Positions 16,086 through 24,813 of a stretch of 64,000 nucleotides of DNA are shown here, in pieces. Made by a program: the position numbers and the translations under genes. The stretch is from Streptomyces sp. SS1-1 (lineage in GTDB: Bacteria > Actinomycetota > Actinomycetes > Streptomycetales > Streptomycetaceae): contig NZ_WBXN01000004.1 of assembly GCF_008973465.1 (NCBI RefSeq), forward strand, positions 2,046,001 to 2,110,000. Direction: 5' to 3'. Positions within the stretch are counted from its first letter, which is position 1. Each line of letters begins with the position of its first letter. The notes beneath the pieces were generated by a model, which worked only from the letters and a program-made list of their open reading frames with translations, was not told the DNA's origin and made no database searches.

Positions 16086-17615
16086 TCAGCTCCAGGGCGT
16101 GGCGACCAGCCTGATCCTGGCGCCGTCGCCGACCAGGGGGGCCGCACTCGCCGGGAGCGGGATGTGCGCGACCCAGCGCCCGGGTGCGGGGTCCTCGTCG
16201 GCCCGTGGGGTCCCGGCGACGTCGTGGTCTCGGATGGCGCCCTCGATCTCCGAGTTCCAGGCGGCCCAGATACCGGGCCCGGCCTCCGGGGTGCCCACGT
16301 CGATGACGAGAGTGTCGGAGAAGTCGGCGGTGCGCTCGATGTGGTCACCGAGGCTGAGGATGCCCCGGTGCTCGCGCAGCGAGAGCAGCCGCAGCATGAG
16401 GATGAACCGCATCGGCCCGTCGGCCGCAGGACGCAGCCCGCTGTTGAGGAAGGTGGTGGCGAGCGGTACGGCCTCGGCCTCCGTGCCTGCCACGGGCCGG
16501 TCGAGTTGGACCGGACACCAGTGGGCGGCCAGCCGCTCGTGCATCACGACGGGCAGCCCGCGCACCGACAGCCGCGTCTCGGCCTGCCACACGAGGTCGT
16601 CGTCGCCCGGCAACCGGTGCCCGACCAGCGACGCCTCGATCCGGGTGTCCCCGAACAGGAACCGCCGCAGATTCTGGTACCCCTCCTCGGAGTTGACCAT
16701 CCCGTAGCGCCCGCTGTGGCTGCGGTGCACATAGGCCCGGTGCGCGCCGGGCACGTACGCCCGCTCGATCTGCACGAGCCCGTCACTGTGCGGCCCGACG
16801 GCGGCGGAGGACAGCCCGAAGGCGACGTCGTAGTCGGCGGGATCGGTGCCCACGAGGCAGAAGACCCGCTCCAGCGGCAGCGCCCCGGCGCCGTCGGGCA
16901 TCTGCCGGGCGTCCCACCCCTCGGGCGGACCGCCGGGGTCGAACTCGGCCTGCGGGGTGAGGTACTCGTACATCCGCCGGGGCCCGAAGATGTCGGCGCC
17001 CTGGATCCCGACGGCGTCCCGGATCCGCTCCAGCCACCCGCCGCCGAGGTCGAAGGCGATGCCTCCGTGCGGGGTGCCGTAGGTGAACAGTTTGCCGACG
17101 CACTCGGCGGCATCGCGCCCCCGGTCCGGCAGCACCTTCTGCAGCAGGCACCGGCAGATCAGCCCACCCATGGAGTGGGCCACGAGATGGACGGCTGGGG
17201 AACCGGTCTTCTCCCGCAGCCGGTCGACGAGATCGAGCAGATCGGCGGCGGCACGCTCGAGCCAGTACTCGTCGGGCCGGCCACCCCAGGTACTGGAGGA
17301 CCGGTCGTAGAAGCGGTGCACCCAGACGGAGTTGGGAGGCACCCGCGCATGCTGGGCAAGGTAGGTCTCCTGACTCCCCTCGACCAGCAGCTCGTACCCC
17401 TCCTCACGGATGAGCCGCAGCAGAGGGCTCTCGAACTGATGGAACAACGGCTGGTCGTGCGCCCCGACCCGCACATGGGTGGACCCCTCGTTGAACCCGT
17501 AGAAGGGATCACCGACGGCCTTGTCGATCCCGGCCGTCCCTCCGGCGAAACCACGGACGTAGACGAGGGGAAGACGGCGGGGGTCGTCCACGACAGCCTC
17601 CAGGGGACGGGTCAC
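16086..17615 (-). CDS. Alpha/beta-hydrolase (lipase-like) protein
   Basis: A 509-residue cytoplasmic protein with a lipase-like alpha/beta-hydrolase domain in its first 300 residues. The nucleophile elbow is VAHSMGGLIC (about residues 165-174, Ser at the centre), preceded by LPLVYVRGFAGG, which fits the oxyanion-hole strand. Candidate acid and base residues are later (for example SHSGRYGMVN). The C-terminal 180 residues have no feature I recognise. There is no signal peptide. The GTG at 17615 follows AGGAGA by two bases. Related large proteins annotated as esterase/lipase occur in Streptomyces; the substrate is unknown. Confidence 0.78.
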   Translation of the reverse strand: MTRPLEAVVDDPRRLPLVYVRGFAGGTAGIDKAVGDPFYGFNEGSTHVRVGAHDQPLFHQFESPLLRLIREEGYELLVEGSQETYLAQHARVPPNSVWVHRFYDRSSSTWGGRPDEYWLERAAADLLDLVDRLREKTGSPAVHLVAHSMGGLICRCLLQKVLPDRGRDAAECVGKLFTYGTPHGGIAFDLGGGWLERIRDAVGIQGADIFGPRRMYEYLTPQAEFDPGGPPEGWDARQMPDGAGALPLERVFCLVGTDPADYDVAFGLSSAAVGPHSDGLVQIERAYVPGAHRAYVHRSHSGRYGMVNSEEGYQNLRRFLFGDTRIEASLVGHRLPGDDDLVWQAETRLSVRGLPVVMHERLAAHWCPVQLDRPVAGTEAEAVPLATTFLNSGLRPAADGPMRFILMLRLLSLREHRGILSLGDHIERTADFSDTLVIDVGTPEAGPGIWAAWNSEIEGAIRDHDVAGTPRADEDPAPGRWVAHIPLPASAAPLVGDGARIRLVATPWS

Positions 17616-17719
17616 GTCTCCTGCCTAGCCGAAGCCGGGCACCGACGCCTTGCCGGGACACCCATGAGGGTGACGCCGCTCTACGCTGTCCGACACCGCG
17701 CCGCCGGAGGAGCCACCGC

Positions 17720-18355
17720 ATGCCGCAGCCGCCACGCCGACCCCCCGATGTGACGGAGGTCGTCGCCCACAACAGGTCGGCCCGAACCCGTCATGTGGCC
17801 CTGCGGGCCGCTCTTGGCACAACTCTGGTCGCGCTGCCCTTCACCCTGATCGCGTCGGGCGTACCGAACACCCTCCTGACGGTCCTCCCGATCGTGCCCG
17901 GCCTCTTCGTCCTGCTCCTCCTTCTCCTCCGCCTCCGCCACGGCCGCCGCCTCGACGTATGCGAACGGGTACTGCGCACGTACCTCTTGGAGTACCGGGG
18001 CCGGGTGGACCACCGCGGCTCCGACTGGCTGCTGCTCGGTACGGTCCACACGCTGAAACTGCCGATCCGCGGCCGGCACGGAGCCGGCGAGATGCGAGCC
18101 CTGAACGCGTCACTGACCCGCCGCCGGCCCCGAGGCACTGAAGACGGCGCCTGGTTCGCGGGAGACCCGGCCTTCGGCGGCGTCCTCATCCTCCCCGCCA
18201 CGGGCGACATGCTGTTCCTCCAACCCGCGGACTGGGAGAAGTACGAGGCCGAACGCACGGAAGCCGACCCGCAGCGCCGGGCGCGGGCGGCGGAGGCGGG
18301 GATCACCGACCTGCTGGAGAGGGAGCCGAGCACGGTCGGGGCGCTTGGTGGATGA
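17720..18355 (+). CDS. Small membrane protein of unknown function
   Basis: A 211-residue protein I do not recognise. After a short basic N-terminus it has two adjacent hydrophobic segments (ALGTTLVALPFTLIASG and LLTVLPIVPGLFVLLLLLL, about residues 32-70), then a soluble part with basic loops and a final acidic helix. The predicted form is two membrane spans with a cytosolic domain of about 140 residues. It is divergent from the lipase-like gene and lies 249 bases upstream of the T7SS locus, without an obvious link to it. Confidence 0.7.
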   Translation: MPQPPRRPPDVTEVVAHNRSARTRHVALRAALGTTLVALPFTLIASGVPNTLLTVLPIVPGLFVLLLLLLRLRHGRRLDVCERVLRTYLLEYRGRVDHRGSDWLLLGTVHTLKLPIRGRHGAGEMRALNASLTRRRPRGTEDGAWFAGDPAFGGVLILPATGDMLFLQPADWEKYEAERTEADPQRRARAAEAGITDLLEREPSTVGALGG

Positions 18356-18604
18356 GTGCGGCCAACCAGCCGAACCAGCCATGACGTTGAGGGGTCTCGC
18401 CCCAGACCCTCTTCCTGGCCTCTACCAACCCCGTTGTCCGACACGGCACATGAGCCGGATCACGCCACAGAACCCCTCCCCGCGTTGCGCATGCAACACA
18501 TCATGCGAGAGCATGTTCGAAGTTTCGCACAGCGCGTGTGACACTCGATGCCGCCGTGCGGCCGGACCAACCGCACTGCACGGCACACGTACGGGGGTAC
18601 GGAC

Positions 18605-18937
18605 ATGAAGTTCGACATGGGGTCGACGACCCTGTCGCAGCTCGGGAAGAGCACCGTCGGCTCGAGCGAGGATCTGGGCTCGCTCATCCAGTTGCTGATC
18701 CAGGCGGCGGAGCCGCTGGAGGGGAAGTTCAACGGGGCGGGCAAGGCCGCGTTCGACACCTTCAAAATGCACGCCGACGAGATCACCGACGCCCTGAACA
18801 GCTCCCTCAGCGCGATCCTGGGCGGCCAGTCCGGGATGGACACCGCGTTCGGTTCCGGTGACCTGGAGCTGGAGGGGAACGCGAACCAGAACATGGGCGC
18901 CGCCAACTTCGACGCGGCCCGATTCGGCGCACGCTGA
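18605..18937 (+). CDS. Esx/WXG100-like small protein (first)
   Basis: A 110-residue helical protein at the head of the type VII secretion locus. Two helices flank a turn (LEGKFNGAGKAAFDTFKMH), where the position of the WXG tryptophan is Phe, giving F-N-G. The family is exported by EccC-type machines as helical hairpin dimers. The ATG at 18605 follows GGGGGT-rich sequence. The low-complexity C-terminus (QNMGAANFDAARF) replaces the usual YXXXD/E export signal, and I do not see a clear copy of that motif. It is probably co-transcribed with the next small gene, 75 bases downstream. Confidence 0.72.
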   Translation: MKFDMGSTTLSQLGKSTVGSSEDLGSLIQLLIQAAEPLEGKFNGAGKAAFDTFKMHADEITDALNSSLSAILGGQSGMDTAFGSGDLELEGNANQNMGAANFDAARFGAR

Positions 18938-19012
18938 CCACCCGAGCGCTCACCCGCTCGCCCGCTCGCCCGCCGAAGCCCGCCATCATCGTCCTAGAGG
19001 GGGAACTTGACG

Positions 19013-19324
19013 ATGCCTCAGAACCAGGACCGCCGCTCCTACGACACCGGCGCCTCCAGCGAAGTCCAGATCGGCCTGCAGAGCATCATCGGCCAGTTGG
19101 AGCGCGTGCTGACCGACCGTGAACGCGCGGTGAAGGCAGCGATGGCCGACTTCGCCGCGGACGGCGTCGCCGACGAGTACCACGGCAAGGAGATGCGCTG
19201 GCACCGCGCCGCCGCCGAGGTCCGCGAGATCATCCGGCTGGTGCGCACGACCATGGAGCAGAACGACGGAACCGCGCAGTCGACCCTGACCAGGGCGAAG
19301 GCGGCCGTCGACAACATCGGCTGA
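19013..19324 (+). CDS. Esx/WXG100-like small protein (second)
   Basis: A 103-residue predicted helical hairpin paired with the preceding Esx-like gene. The turn reads ADEYHGKEMRWHRAA, so the WXG position is Y-H-G, and a Trp appears six residues later. The helices contain the regular heptad-like pattern expected of WXG100 proteins. I chose ATG 19013 because AGAGGGGG lies nine bases upstream; the TTG at 19007 is too close to it. The pair may form a heterodimer, by analogy with EsxA-EsxB; export is inferred from the neighbouring EccC and EccD. Confidence 0.72.
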   Translation: MPQNQDRRSYDTGASSEVQIGLQSIIGQLERVLTDRERAVKAAMADFAADGVADEYHGKEMRWHRAAAEVREIIRLVRTTMEQNDGTAQSTLTRAKAAVDNIG

Positions 19325-19376
19325 CACCCACGCGCAGCGGTAGCAGGAACGGGGAGAGGGAAGCGGGGGCTGGCGC

Positions 19377-19769
19377 ATGCCGAGGTGGGACGTATCTCCG
19401 TCCGGGGTCGGGAGTGTGGTCTCGAACGTCGGAGAGGTGATGAGGGCCCTGGACGACATCGTCCAGGCATACGGGAAGGACATGGAGGGCGCGGCCACCG
19501 CGGCCGGGACGCTCGCTCCTGGCGGGGCGAGCGGGGAGCACAAGGGGCAGACCGGGCTGGTGGCCGCCGCCCTCGCGGAGTTCATCGAAGGCACCGCGAC
19601 CGAGCTGCAGTTCATCGGCGCACGCGTCGGCAAGACCGTCAGCGGCGCGGTGGACGCCACCGTCGCGTACCAGGAGGGCGACCTGGAGATGGCGGCCGAG
19701 GTGCAGCGGCGGGCGTCCGGGCTGGTCACGCCCGACATGCCGACCGGCTGGAAGGCGGGCCGTCTGTGA
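19377..19769 (+). CDS. DUF6507-like T7SS-associated protein
   Basis: A 130-residue protein with the features of the DUF6507 family, found beside Streptomyces type VII toxins. It begins MPRWDVSPSGVGSVVSNVGEVM, a conserved opening, and is mostly helical, with a central GTATELQFIGARVGKTVSGAV segment and ending PDMPTGWKAGRL. It has no signal peptide or membrane span. Its stop overlaps the GTG start of the toxin gene by four bases (GTGA), so the two are translationally coupled. A role as partner or chaperone for the toxin is plausible from position only. Confidence 0.75.
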   Translation: MPRWDVSPSGVGSVVSNVGEVMRALDDIVQAYGKDMEGAATAAGTLAPGGASGEHKGQTGLVAAALAEFIEGTATELQFIGARVGKTVSGAVDATVAYQEGDLEMAAEVQRRASGLVTPDMPTGWKAGRL

Positions 19770-22183
19770 TCCAGCCGGATTCCATCCCTCTGTTCACGGG
19801 CGATCTCGGCCAGTTGGAGCGGCACACCGACGCCCTGCGGGTCGAGGCGGACGGCATCCGCCGGGCCGGCGCGGAGGCACACCGCCAGTTCCAGGGGCTG
19901 TCGGCCTTCTACGAGGCTCCGGAGGCGGAGCAGCTTCTCGCCTCCACCGCACCGGCCCGTGACGGCGCGGACACCTTCGCGGACAAGGTCGCCACCGTCG
20001 CCGACGCCCTGTCGACGTACGCGGCGGAAGTCGCGCCGGTCATCGCGCGGTTGGAGCGTCTGCAGAGCAAGGCGACCGCGTTCGTCGCGGGGCTGAAGAC
20101 GCCCGACGGGGAGTTCGACGAGGACTGGACCGATGACGCGGACAAGGTCGAGCAGCACCAGGCGCTGATGCACGACGTGAACGTCGCGCAGGCGGCGTTC
20201 ACGGCGGCCGAGATCGCCTGCAACAACAAGATCACCGCGCTGGTGGGCGGTACCCAGTACGTGATGAGCACCGGCGACAAGCAGTTCATGCCGCTCGGCT
20301 CCGACCTCTACGGCTACAGCGCCGAGGTCCTCGACCAGGCCGAGAAGCTCCCGTGGGGCACGCCCGAGACCCAGTCGCACGACTGGTGGGACCCGGACGA
20401 CCTCGGCTATTACGCCAAGAGTTTCTTCTGGGACGGGTTCATCGTCGACAACGTCTGGGGCACCGTCGACGGCCTCGCGACCCTGGCCGGCGTCCACGGC
20501 TCGGACGACGCCGGCCAGGCGTGGGAAGGCGTGGTGCGGGCGATCGTCGGCGCCGAGACGTATCTCATGGAGTCCGGCGGCCAGAAGCCGACCGGTGCCT
20601 TCGCGTCCGACTTCGCCCAGGACAGCAAGCAGTACGCCAAGGAGTTCGGCAAGTCCTTCGTCGCCTGGGACATGTGGAAGGAGAACCCGGCCCGCGCCGC
20701 GGCCACGGTCGTCTTCAACGGCCTCACCCTGGGCGCCGGCCCCCTCAAGGCCGCGTCAGCCGGCAGGGCGGGAACCGCGGCGAAGGTCGCCACCTCGGTA
20801 GCGAAGGTCGGCGACGCGATCGACCCGGTCAGTGCCACGGTCAAGGTGACGGGGCACGCCATACCCAAGATTGCCCAGGTTACGGATAGCCTGCGCGGCG
20901 CGAACAACGTCTCCGAAGTGAGGACTCCGCACAGCGTCCTGGAATTCTCCGACCACTCAGGTCGCTCCGTGCTCGTCGTGGAGGACGGGAGGTTCATCGT
21001 CCTCAAAGACGGCAAGATCGCCAGCGGCACGCCCGTGCAGGAACCTTCCGTCACGGCGCGGGCCCCGTCGGAGGAGTTGGCAGGGCGAGAGCGAGAACTT
21101 GCAGGAGTAGGTGGCAGGTCACAGTCACCGCAGGCATCCACGCACACAGGCGGCGGATCCGCTGGAACAACAGCCGATACCGGTGGCAGCGTTCAGGGAC
21201 ACACCTCGCACGCATCGTCGCCCCGCCAAGGAACAGGCGATGCCAACGGGACCGGTAGCGGCCACGAGCCGTCAAGATCTGCCGCGAGGTCAAGCGGTTC
21301 GAATCCCCATTCCGGAGGAACGAATTCCGCCGGAGACCGGGACCTCACCGTCGAGGAACGAAAGCGCATCCGGGACGAACACGTTTGGAAGTCCAACAAC
21401 GACCCGGCCTGGCGCGAAGAACACTATGACGCCCTCGACCGACGCAAGGAAGCCGCAAGGATCGTTGACGGAGTCGAGTTGCCCATCCTCGCCCGGGACG
21501 GGACCGGCAAGCTGGTGGCCAAGAACGACCTGCCGAGCGGGCCGTCTGACGTCAAGTACGGCCGGACGCCGCTGGGGCCGGACTCGGCCGACCCGATGCA
21601 TCGCCCCGAGCTCGACAGGCTCGCGAAAGACCGCAAGGTGGCCGGGAAGCTCACCGACGCGACAAAGGCAGTCGAGGAAGCCCCCACACACGAAGCGCAT
21701 GAGGCCCTCAAAAGAGCACAGGAGGCATACGCCGAGCAGCTCGGCGACGTGCCCAACAACAGCAAGATATCCGAGAAGCTGGGCGAGAAGGCCGCTGAGC
21801 TGCACGTGGTTCCGCATGAGTTCCCAGGCGCAGAGTGGGTGCCACTTCCCAAGACGCCCAATGGCGCCGACATGTTCGACCAGGTGTACAAGCTTGGGGA
21901 TGACGGCGGTTTTGTGATCGTCGAAGCAAAGGCACCCTCGGCGGACCTCGGCTGGCGCAGAGGTGCGGGCCCCTACGAGGGCATGATGGTCAAACAGGGC
22001 ACCAAGGAATATTTCTATACAATTCTTGAAAAGATGTGGGCGCGAGGCGGGAAAGACACCGAGATCGCCAACGCCCTCGAAGACGCCCTGGAAGAAGGAA
22101 AGCTGCAGTACGTCCTGGTGAAGGCCAATGAAAACACGGGGTCCTACGCTGGTTCCGTGATGGAATACTTCAAGATCCGTTAG
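19766..22183 (+). CDS. T7SS polymorphic toxin with predicted PD-(D/E)XK nuclease C-terminus
   Basis: An 805-residue protein with the layout of an actinobacterial polymorphic toxin. The first 200 residues are helical, Esx-like; a Trp-rich central part (SHDWWDPDDLGYYAKSFFW) follows; residues about 430-520 are Gly/Ser/His-rich linker. The C-terminal 280 residues form the likely toxin: acidic D712/D713 followed by IVEAKAP (E720, K722) and QGTKEYFYTILEKM, which fits a restriction-endonuclease-like core. The coding sequence after about 20880 is less GC-rich and uses more AT-ending codons, suggesting acquisition of the toxin end. The GTG at 19766 overlaps the DUF6507 stop; an Imm49-type gene follows 13 bases after the stop. 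Confidence 0.78.
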   Translation: MIQPDSIPLFTGDLGQLERHTDALRVEADGIRRAGAEAHRQFQGLSAFYEAPEAEQLLASTAPARDGADTFADKVATVADALSTYAAEVAPVIARLERLQSKATAFVAGLKTPDGEFDEDWTDDADKVEQHQALMHDVNVAQAAFTAAEIACNNKITALVGGTQYVMSTGDKQFMPLGSDLYGYSAEVLDQAEKLPWGTPETQSHDWWDPDDLGYYAKSFFWDGFIVDNVWGTVDGLATLAGVHGSDDAGQAWEGVVRAIVGAETYLMESGGQKPTGAFASDFAQDSKQYAKEFGKSFVAWDMWKENPARAAATVVFNGLTLGAGPLKAASAGRAGTAAKVATSVAKVGDAIDPVSATVKVTGHAIPKIAQVTDSLRGANNVSEVRTPHSVLEFSDHSGRSVLVVEDGRFIVLKDGKIASGTPVQEPSVTARAPSEELAGRERELAGVGGRSQSPQASTHTGGGSAGTTADTGGSVQGHTSHASSPRQGTGDANGTGSGHEPSRSAARSSGSNPHSGGTNSAGDRDLTVEERKRIRDEHVWKSNNDPAWREEHYDALDRRKEAARIVDGVELPILARDGTGKLVAKNDLPSGPSDVKYGRTPLGPDSADPMHRPELDRLAKDRKVAGKLTDATKAVEEAPTHEAHEALKRAQEAYAEQLGDVPNNSKISEKLGEKAAELHVVPHEFPGAEWVPLPKTPNGADMFDQVYKLGDDGGFVIVEAKAPSADLGWRRGAGPYEGMMVKQGTKEYFYTILEKMWARGGKDTEIANALEDALEEGKLQYVLVKANENTGSYAGSVMEYFKIR

Positions 22184-22195
22184 AGGAGGGGTTCA

Positions 22196-23074
22196 GTGGT
22201 CACGAGCGTTCCGCGCCATGGCTTCCGCACGGACAACGCGGCCGAGGCCATGGCGCCGCTCATCGATGGGACGCGTCGGGTTCTCGACCGGATGGAACGG
22301 TCGGAGATGTCCCGCCACCGGGCGCTGAGCAGCACCCTGACCATGGCGAAGTGGCACTGCCTGACGGATCCCGAGGCAGCGAAGCTCGAGACGTGGGAGG
22401 CCTGGGTCACAGCGATGCAGGTCGGCTGTGCTCTGTTCGACTCGGCCACGGCCGCCGAGGGACCCGTACCGTGCCGGATCGGGAGCGCGGGCGAGGTGAA
22501 GAACCTGCCTGCGACAGGGCCGACACCTTATACGCACGCGGGGGCGTGGCTCACGTCGGTCTATCTGGCGACGATCTGCCGTGAGAACGACCGTCTCGAT
22601 CGACTGATGCGGGTACCTGTTTCGTTTCTGCGTGAGTCCGTTCCCGAGGGGGCGGTTTTCGATGACTACGTCTACGACTGGGTAGAGGCTCTCCAGAGCT
22701 ATTGGGCCGGTCGAGCCACGGAGATGTGGGACAAGCTGGTAGCGGCGGTCAAAGGCACCGATCCCGAGCGGGATGGCGTCGTTGACAAGGAAATGATGCT
22801 GAAGATCCTTTATCCGCCGCTCGAACTCTTCCATCGCTTCCAGCTGCGGGAAACCGAGCAGTTCAACAACGCACTGGTTGATGCCGTCACCGGGCACAAG
22901 CAGTACTGGGCCGGCGACGAAGCGCGTGTCCTGAGCGGTGACGGCCTAGTGGCCCTCGCTCCCCTCGCTTTGGCCTGTATGGCTTACGACAACGAATTCC
23001 CGATCGAGGTCGAGTCCGAGTACTTGCCCAAGCATTTGCTGAGGCGTTCATGGGTCGGCGAGTTCGAGACGTGA
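22196..23074 (+). CDS. Imm49-family immunity protein
   Basis: A 292-residue cytoplasmic helical protein of the Imm49 immunity family. Recognisable blocks are WHCLTDPEAAKLETWEAWV, MQVGCALF, the central ATGPTPYTHAGAWLTSVYLA and FDDYVYDWVEALQSYW. Imm49 proteins sit beside polymorphic toxins and bind and neutralise them. The GTG at 22196 has a strong AGAGGAGGGG site, and the gap to the toxin stop is 12 bases, so toxin and antidote are made together. Which toxin domain it blocks is inferred only from adjacency. Confidence 0.85.
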   Translation: MVTSVPRHGFRTDNAAEAMAPLIDGTRRVLDRMERSEMSRHRALSSTLTMAKWHCLTDPEAAKLETWEAWVTAMQVGCALFDSATAAEGPVPCRIGSAGEVKNLPATGPTPYTHAGAWLTSVYLATICRENDRLDRLMRVPVSFLRESVPEGAVFDDYVYDWVEALQSYWAGRATEMWDKLVAAVKGTDPERDGVVDKEMMLKILYPPLELFHRFQLRETEQFNNALVDAVTGHKQYWAGDEARVLSGDGLVALAPLALACMAYDNEFPIEVESEYLPKHLLRRSWVGEFET

Positions 23075-23108
23075 TCCACGTTCTCCGAGAGGCAGGCGGC
23101 TGACGACC

Positions 23109-23399
23109 GTGACAGCCCAGGACTACGACAGCCAGCTTCTGGAGTCGGTGTCGGTACGCCGTCGTCGGCTTCGCGACGCCCTGCTCTTCGGCGCGCAGCG
23201 TCGGCGGCGGTCCGCCGACGAGAGGGTGGGGAAGTTGTTCGTCGGTGTCGTGATCGCGGCCGTGGTGTGCGCGGGATGCGTCGGATGGTCGTTCGTCTCG
23301 CATCGGGTGATCGGGAAGAGCCCGTACGGGGCCTCGGTCCCGTCCCCGCCGGCCACCTCACCGGCAACTTCCCCCACAATGACCGCTTCTACCCGGTGA
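23109..23399 (+). CDS. Small single-pass membrane protein, T7SS locus
   Basis: A 96-residue protein of unknown function. Residues 1-42 are charged and Arg-rich (RRRRLRDALLFGAQRRRRS), residues about 44-64 are a membrane span (LFVGVVIAAVVCAGCVGWSF), and the tail is a Pro/Ser/Thr-rich external stretch. Small one-span proteins of this kind sit between esx and eccD genes in Streptomyces type VII loci and may be part of the membrane complex. The GTG at 23109 and end 13 bases before eccD support co-transcription. Confidence 0.7.
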   Translation: MTAQDYDSQLLESVSVRRRRLRDALLFGAQRRRRSADERVGKLFVGVVIAAVVCAGCVGWSFVSHRVIGKSPYGASVPSPPATSPATSPTMTASTR

Positions 23400-23412
23400 T
23401 AGGTTCGAACGC

Positions 23413-24795
23413 GTGATATCTACGGGGACTTTGAGCCCCTCGGCGGCCGGCCGGCGTGCGGCGCTCAGCCGGGTGACCCTGGTCGGCGAGCGGCGCCGGA
23501 TCGACCTCGTACTGCCTTCGCGGGAGCCGATCGGGGTTCTCCTGCCGGAGATCATGCGGTTGCTGGACGACCGCGTGGGCGCGCGGCCCGAGTCACGGCA
23601 TCTGGTCACCACGGACGGCTCCGCGTTGGAGCCCGGCTCGTCCTTGGCGTCGGCAGGTGTGCCGGACGGGGCCGTGTTGCGGCTGGTCCGCGTGCAGGAC
23701 GCGCCGTCGGCACCTGTCGTGCACGACGTGAGCGACGAGGTCGCCGACGATCTCGACGTACGGGCGTGGCGGTGGCGTCCTGCGGTGCGCAGGGTCGTCG
23801 CCGGGATCGCGACCGTGTTCTGGGCGGTCGCCGCAGGCGTCCTCGCCCGCGGACAGTTCGATCTGGCGGCCGTGGGTGCCGGGTTGCTCGCCGTCGCCGG
23901 TGCGGGCGCGCTCGCCGGGGTGCTGTGCGGGCGTGCCCGGCTGCACGGCCTGGCCACCACGTTGATCGCCACGGCCGGCGCCCTGGCCGTGCTCGCCGTC
24001 TGGACCTGCGCCGACGCCTACGACTGGTCCGGCCCGCAGCGGCTCGCCGGGCTCGCCGTGGCCTCGGCGATCGCGCTGGTGCTCGCCGGGTGGTTCACGC
24101 CGTTGGGGCGCGGGGCGCTGTTCGGGGCCGCGGCGGTCGGCGGATGTCTCGTGCTGTGGGAAGTGGCGGCCGGTCTTCAGGGCGGGGCCGGGGATGCGGC
24201 GGGTCAGGCCCGGGCCGGCGCGCTGCTGGCGGCGTCCTCCGTCGTCGTCCTGGGCGTGCTGCCGCGGCTGGCGCTGATGGCGTCGGGCCTGACCGGGCTG
24301 GACGACCGCCGTACGGGTGGGGCCTCGGTGAGCCGCTATCAGGTGGCCACCGCGCTCGCGGCGACCCATCGCGGGCTGGCGATCGCGACCGTCGTGCTGG
24401 CCGCCTCGGCTGCCGCCGCGGGGGTCATGGTGCTGCGCTCGGTGACGGTGTGGACGGTGCTGCTCAGTGTCATGGTCATGGTGGCGCTCGGCCTGCGGGC
24501 GCGTGCGTTTCCGCTCACCGCCGAGGTCGTGGTGCTGCTCGTGGCCGCGAGCGTCGTCACGGTGCGGCTCGTCGTGACGTGGCTGGAGCACACCGGCACC
24601 GGCGGGCCGATCGCCGCGCTGTCCCTGCTCGCGATCGTCCCGCTCGTGGTGCTGAGCGTGGAGCCCGCCGAACATGTCCGGGTGCGGCTGCGGCGCCTCG
24701 GCGACGTACTCGAGTCGACCGCCGTGATCGCCATGCTTCCGCTGGTCATCGGCGTGTTCGGGGTGTACGGGCGGCTGCTCGGCACCTTCGCCTGA
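23413..24795 (+). CDS. eccD: EccD, type VII secretion integral membrane channel component
   Basis: A 460-residue protein with the EccD architecture. The first 105 residues form a ubiquitin-like (YukD) domain (RVTLVGERRRIDLVLPSREPIG... up to LRLVRVQD), and the rest contains about eleven hydrophobic segments from residue 120 onward. EccD builds the membrane vestibule of the type VII secretion complex. The gene follows the small membrane protein and precedes the MinD-like ATPase and EccC, the usual Streptomyces order for these components. No functional residues are diagnostic; topology and context carry the call. Confidence 0.88.
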   Translation: MISTGTLSPSAAGRRAALSRVTLVGERRRIDLVLPSREPIGVLLPEIMRLLDDRVGARPESRHLVTTDGSALEPGSSLASAGVPDGAVLRLVRVQDAPSAPVVHDVSDEVADDLDVRAWRWRPAVRRVVAGIATVFWAVAAGVLARGQFDLAAVGAGLLAVAGAGALAGVLCGRARLHGLATTLIATAGALAVLAVWTCADAYDWSGPQRLAGLAVASAIALVLAGWFTPLGRGALFGAAAVGGCLVLWEVAAGLQGGAGDAAGQARAGALLAASSVVVLGVLPRLALMASGLTGLDDRRTGGASVSRYQVATALAATHRGLAIATVVLAASAAAAGVMVLRSVTVWTVLLSVMVMVALGLRARAFPLTAEVVVLLVAASVVTVRLVVTWLEHTGTGGPIAALSLLAIVPLVVLSVEPAEHVRVRLRRLGDVLESTAVIAMLPLVIGVFGVYGRLLGTFA

Positions 24796-24813
24796 GGACG
24801 TGAGGACACGGCG

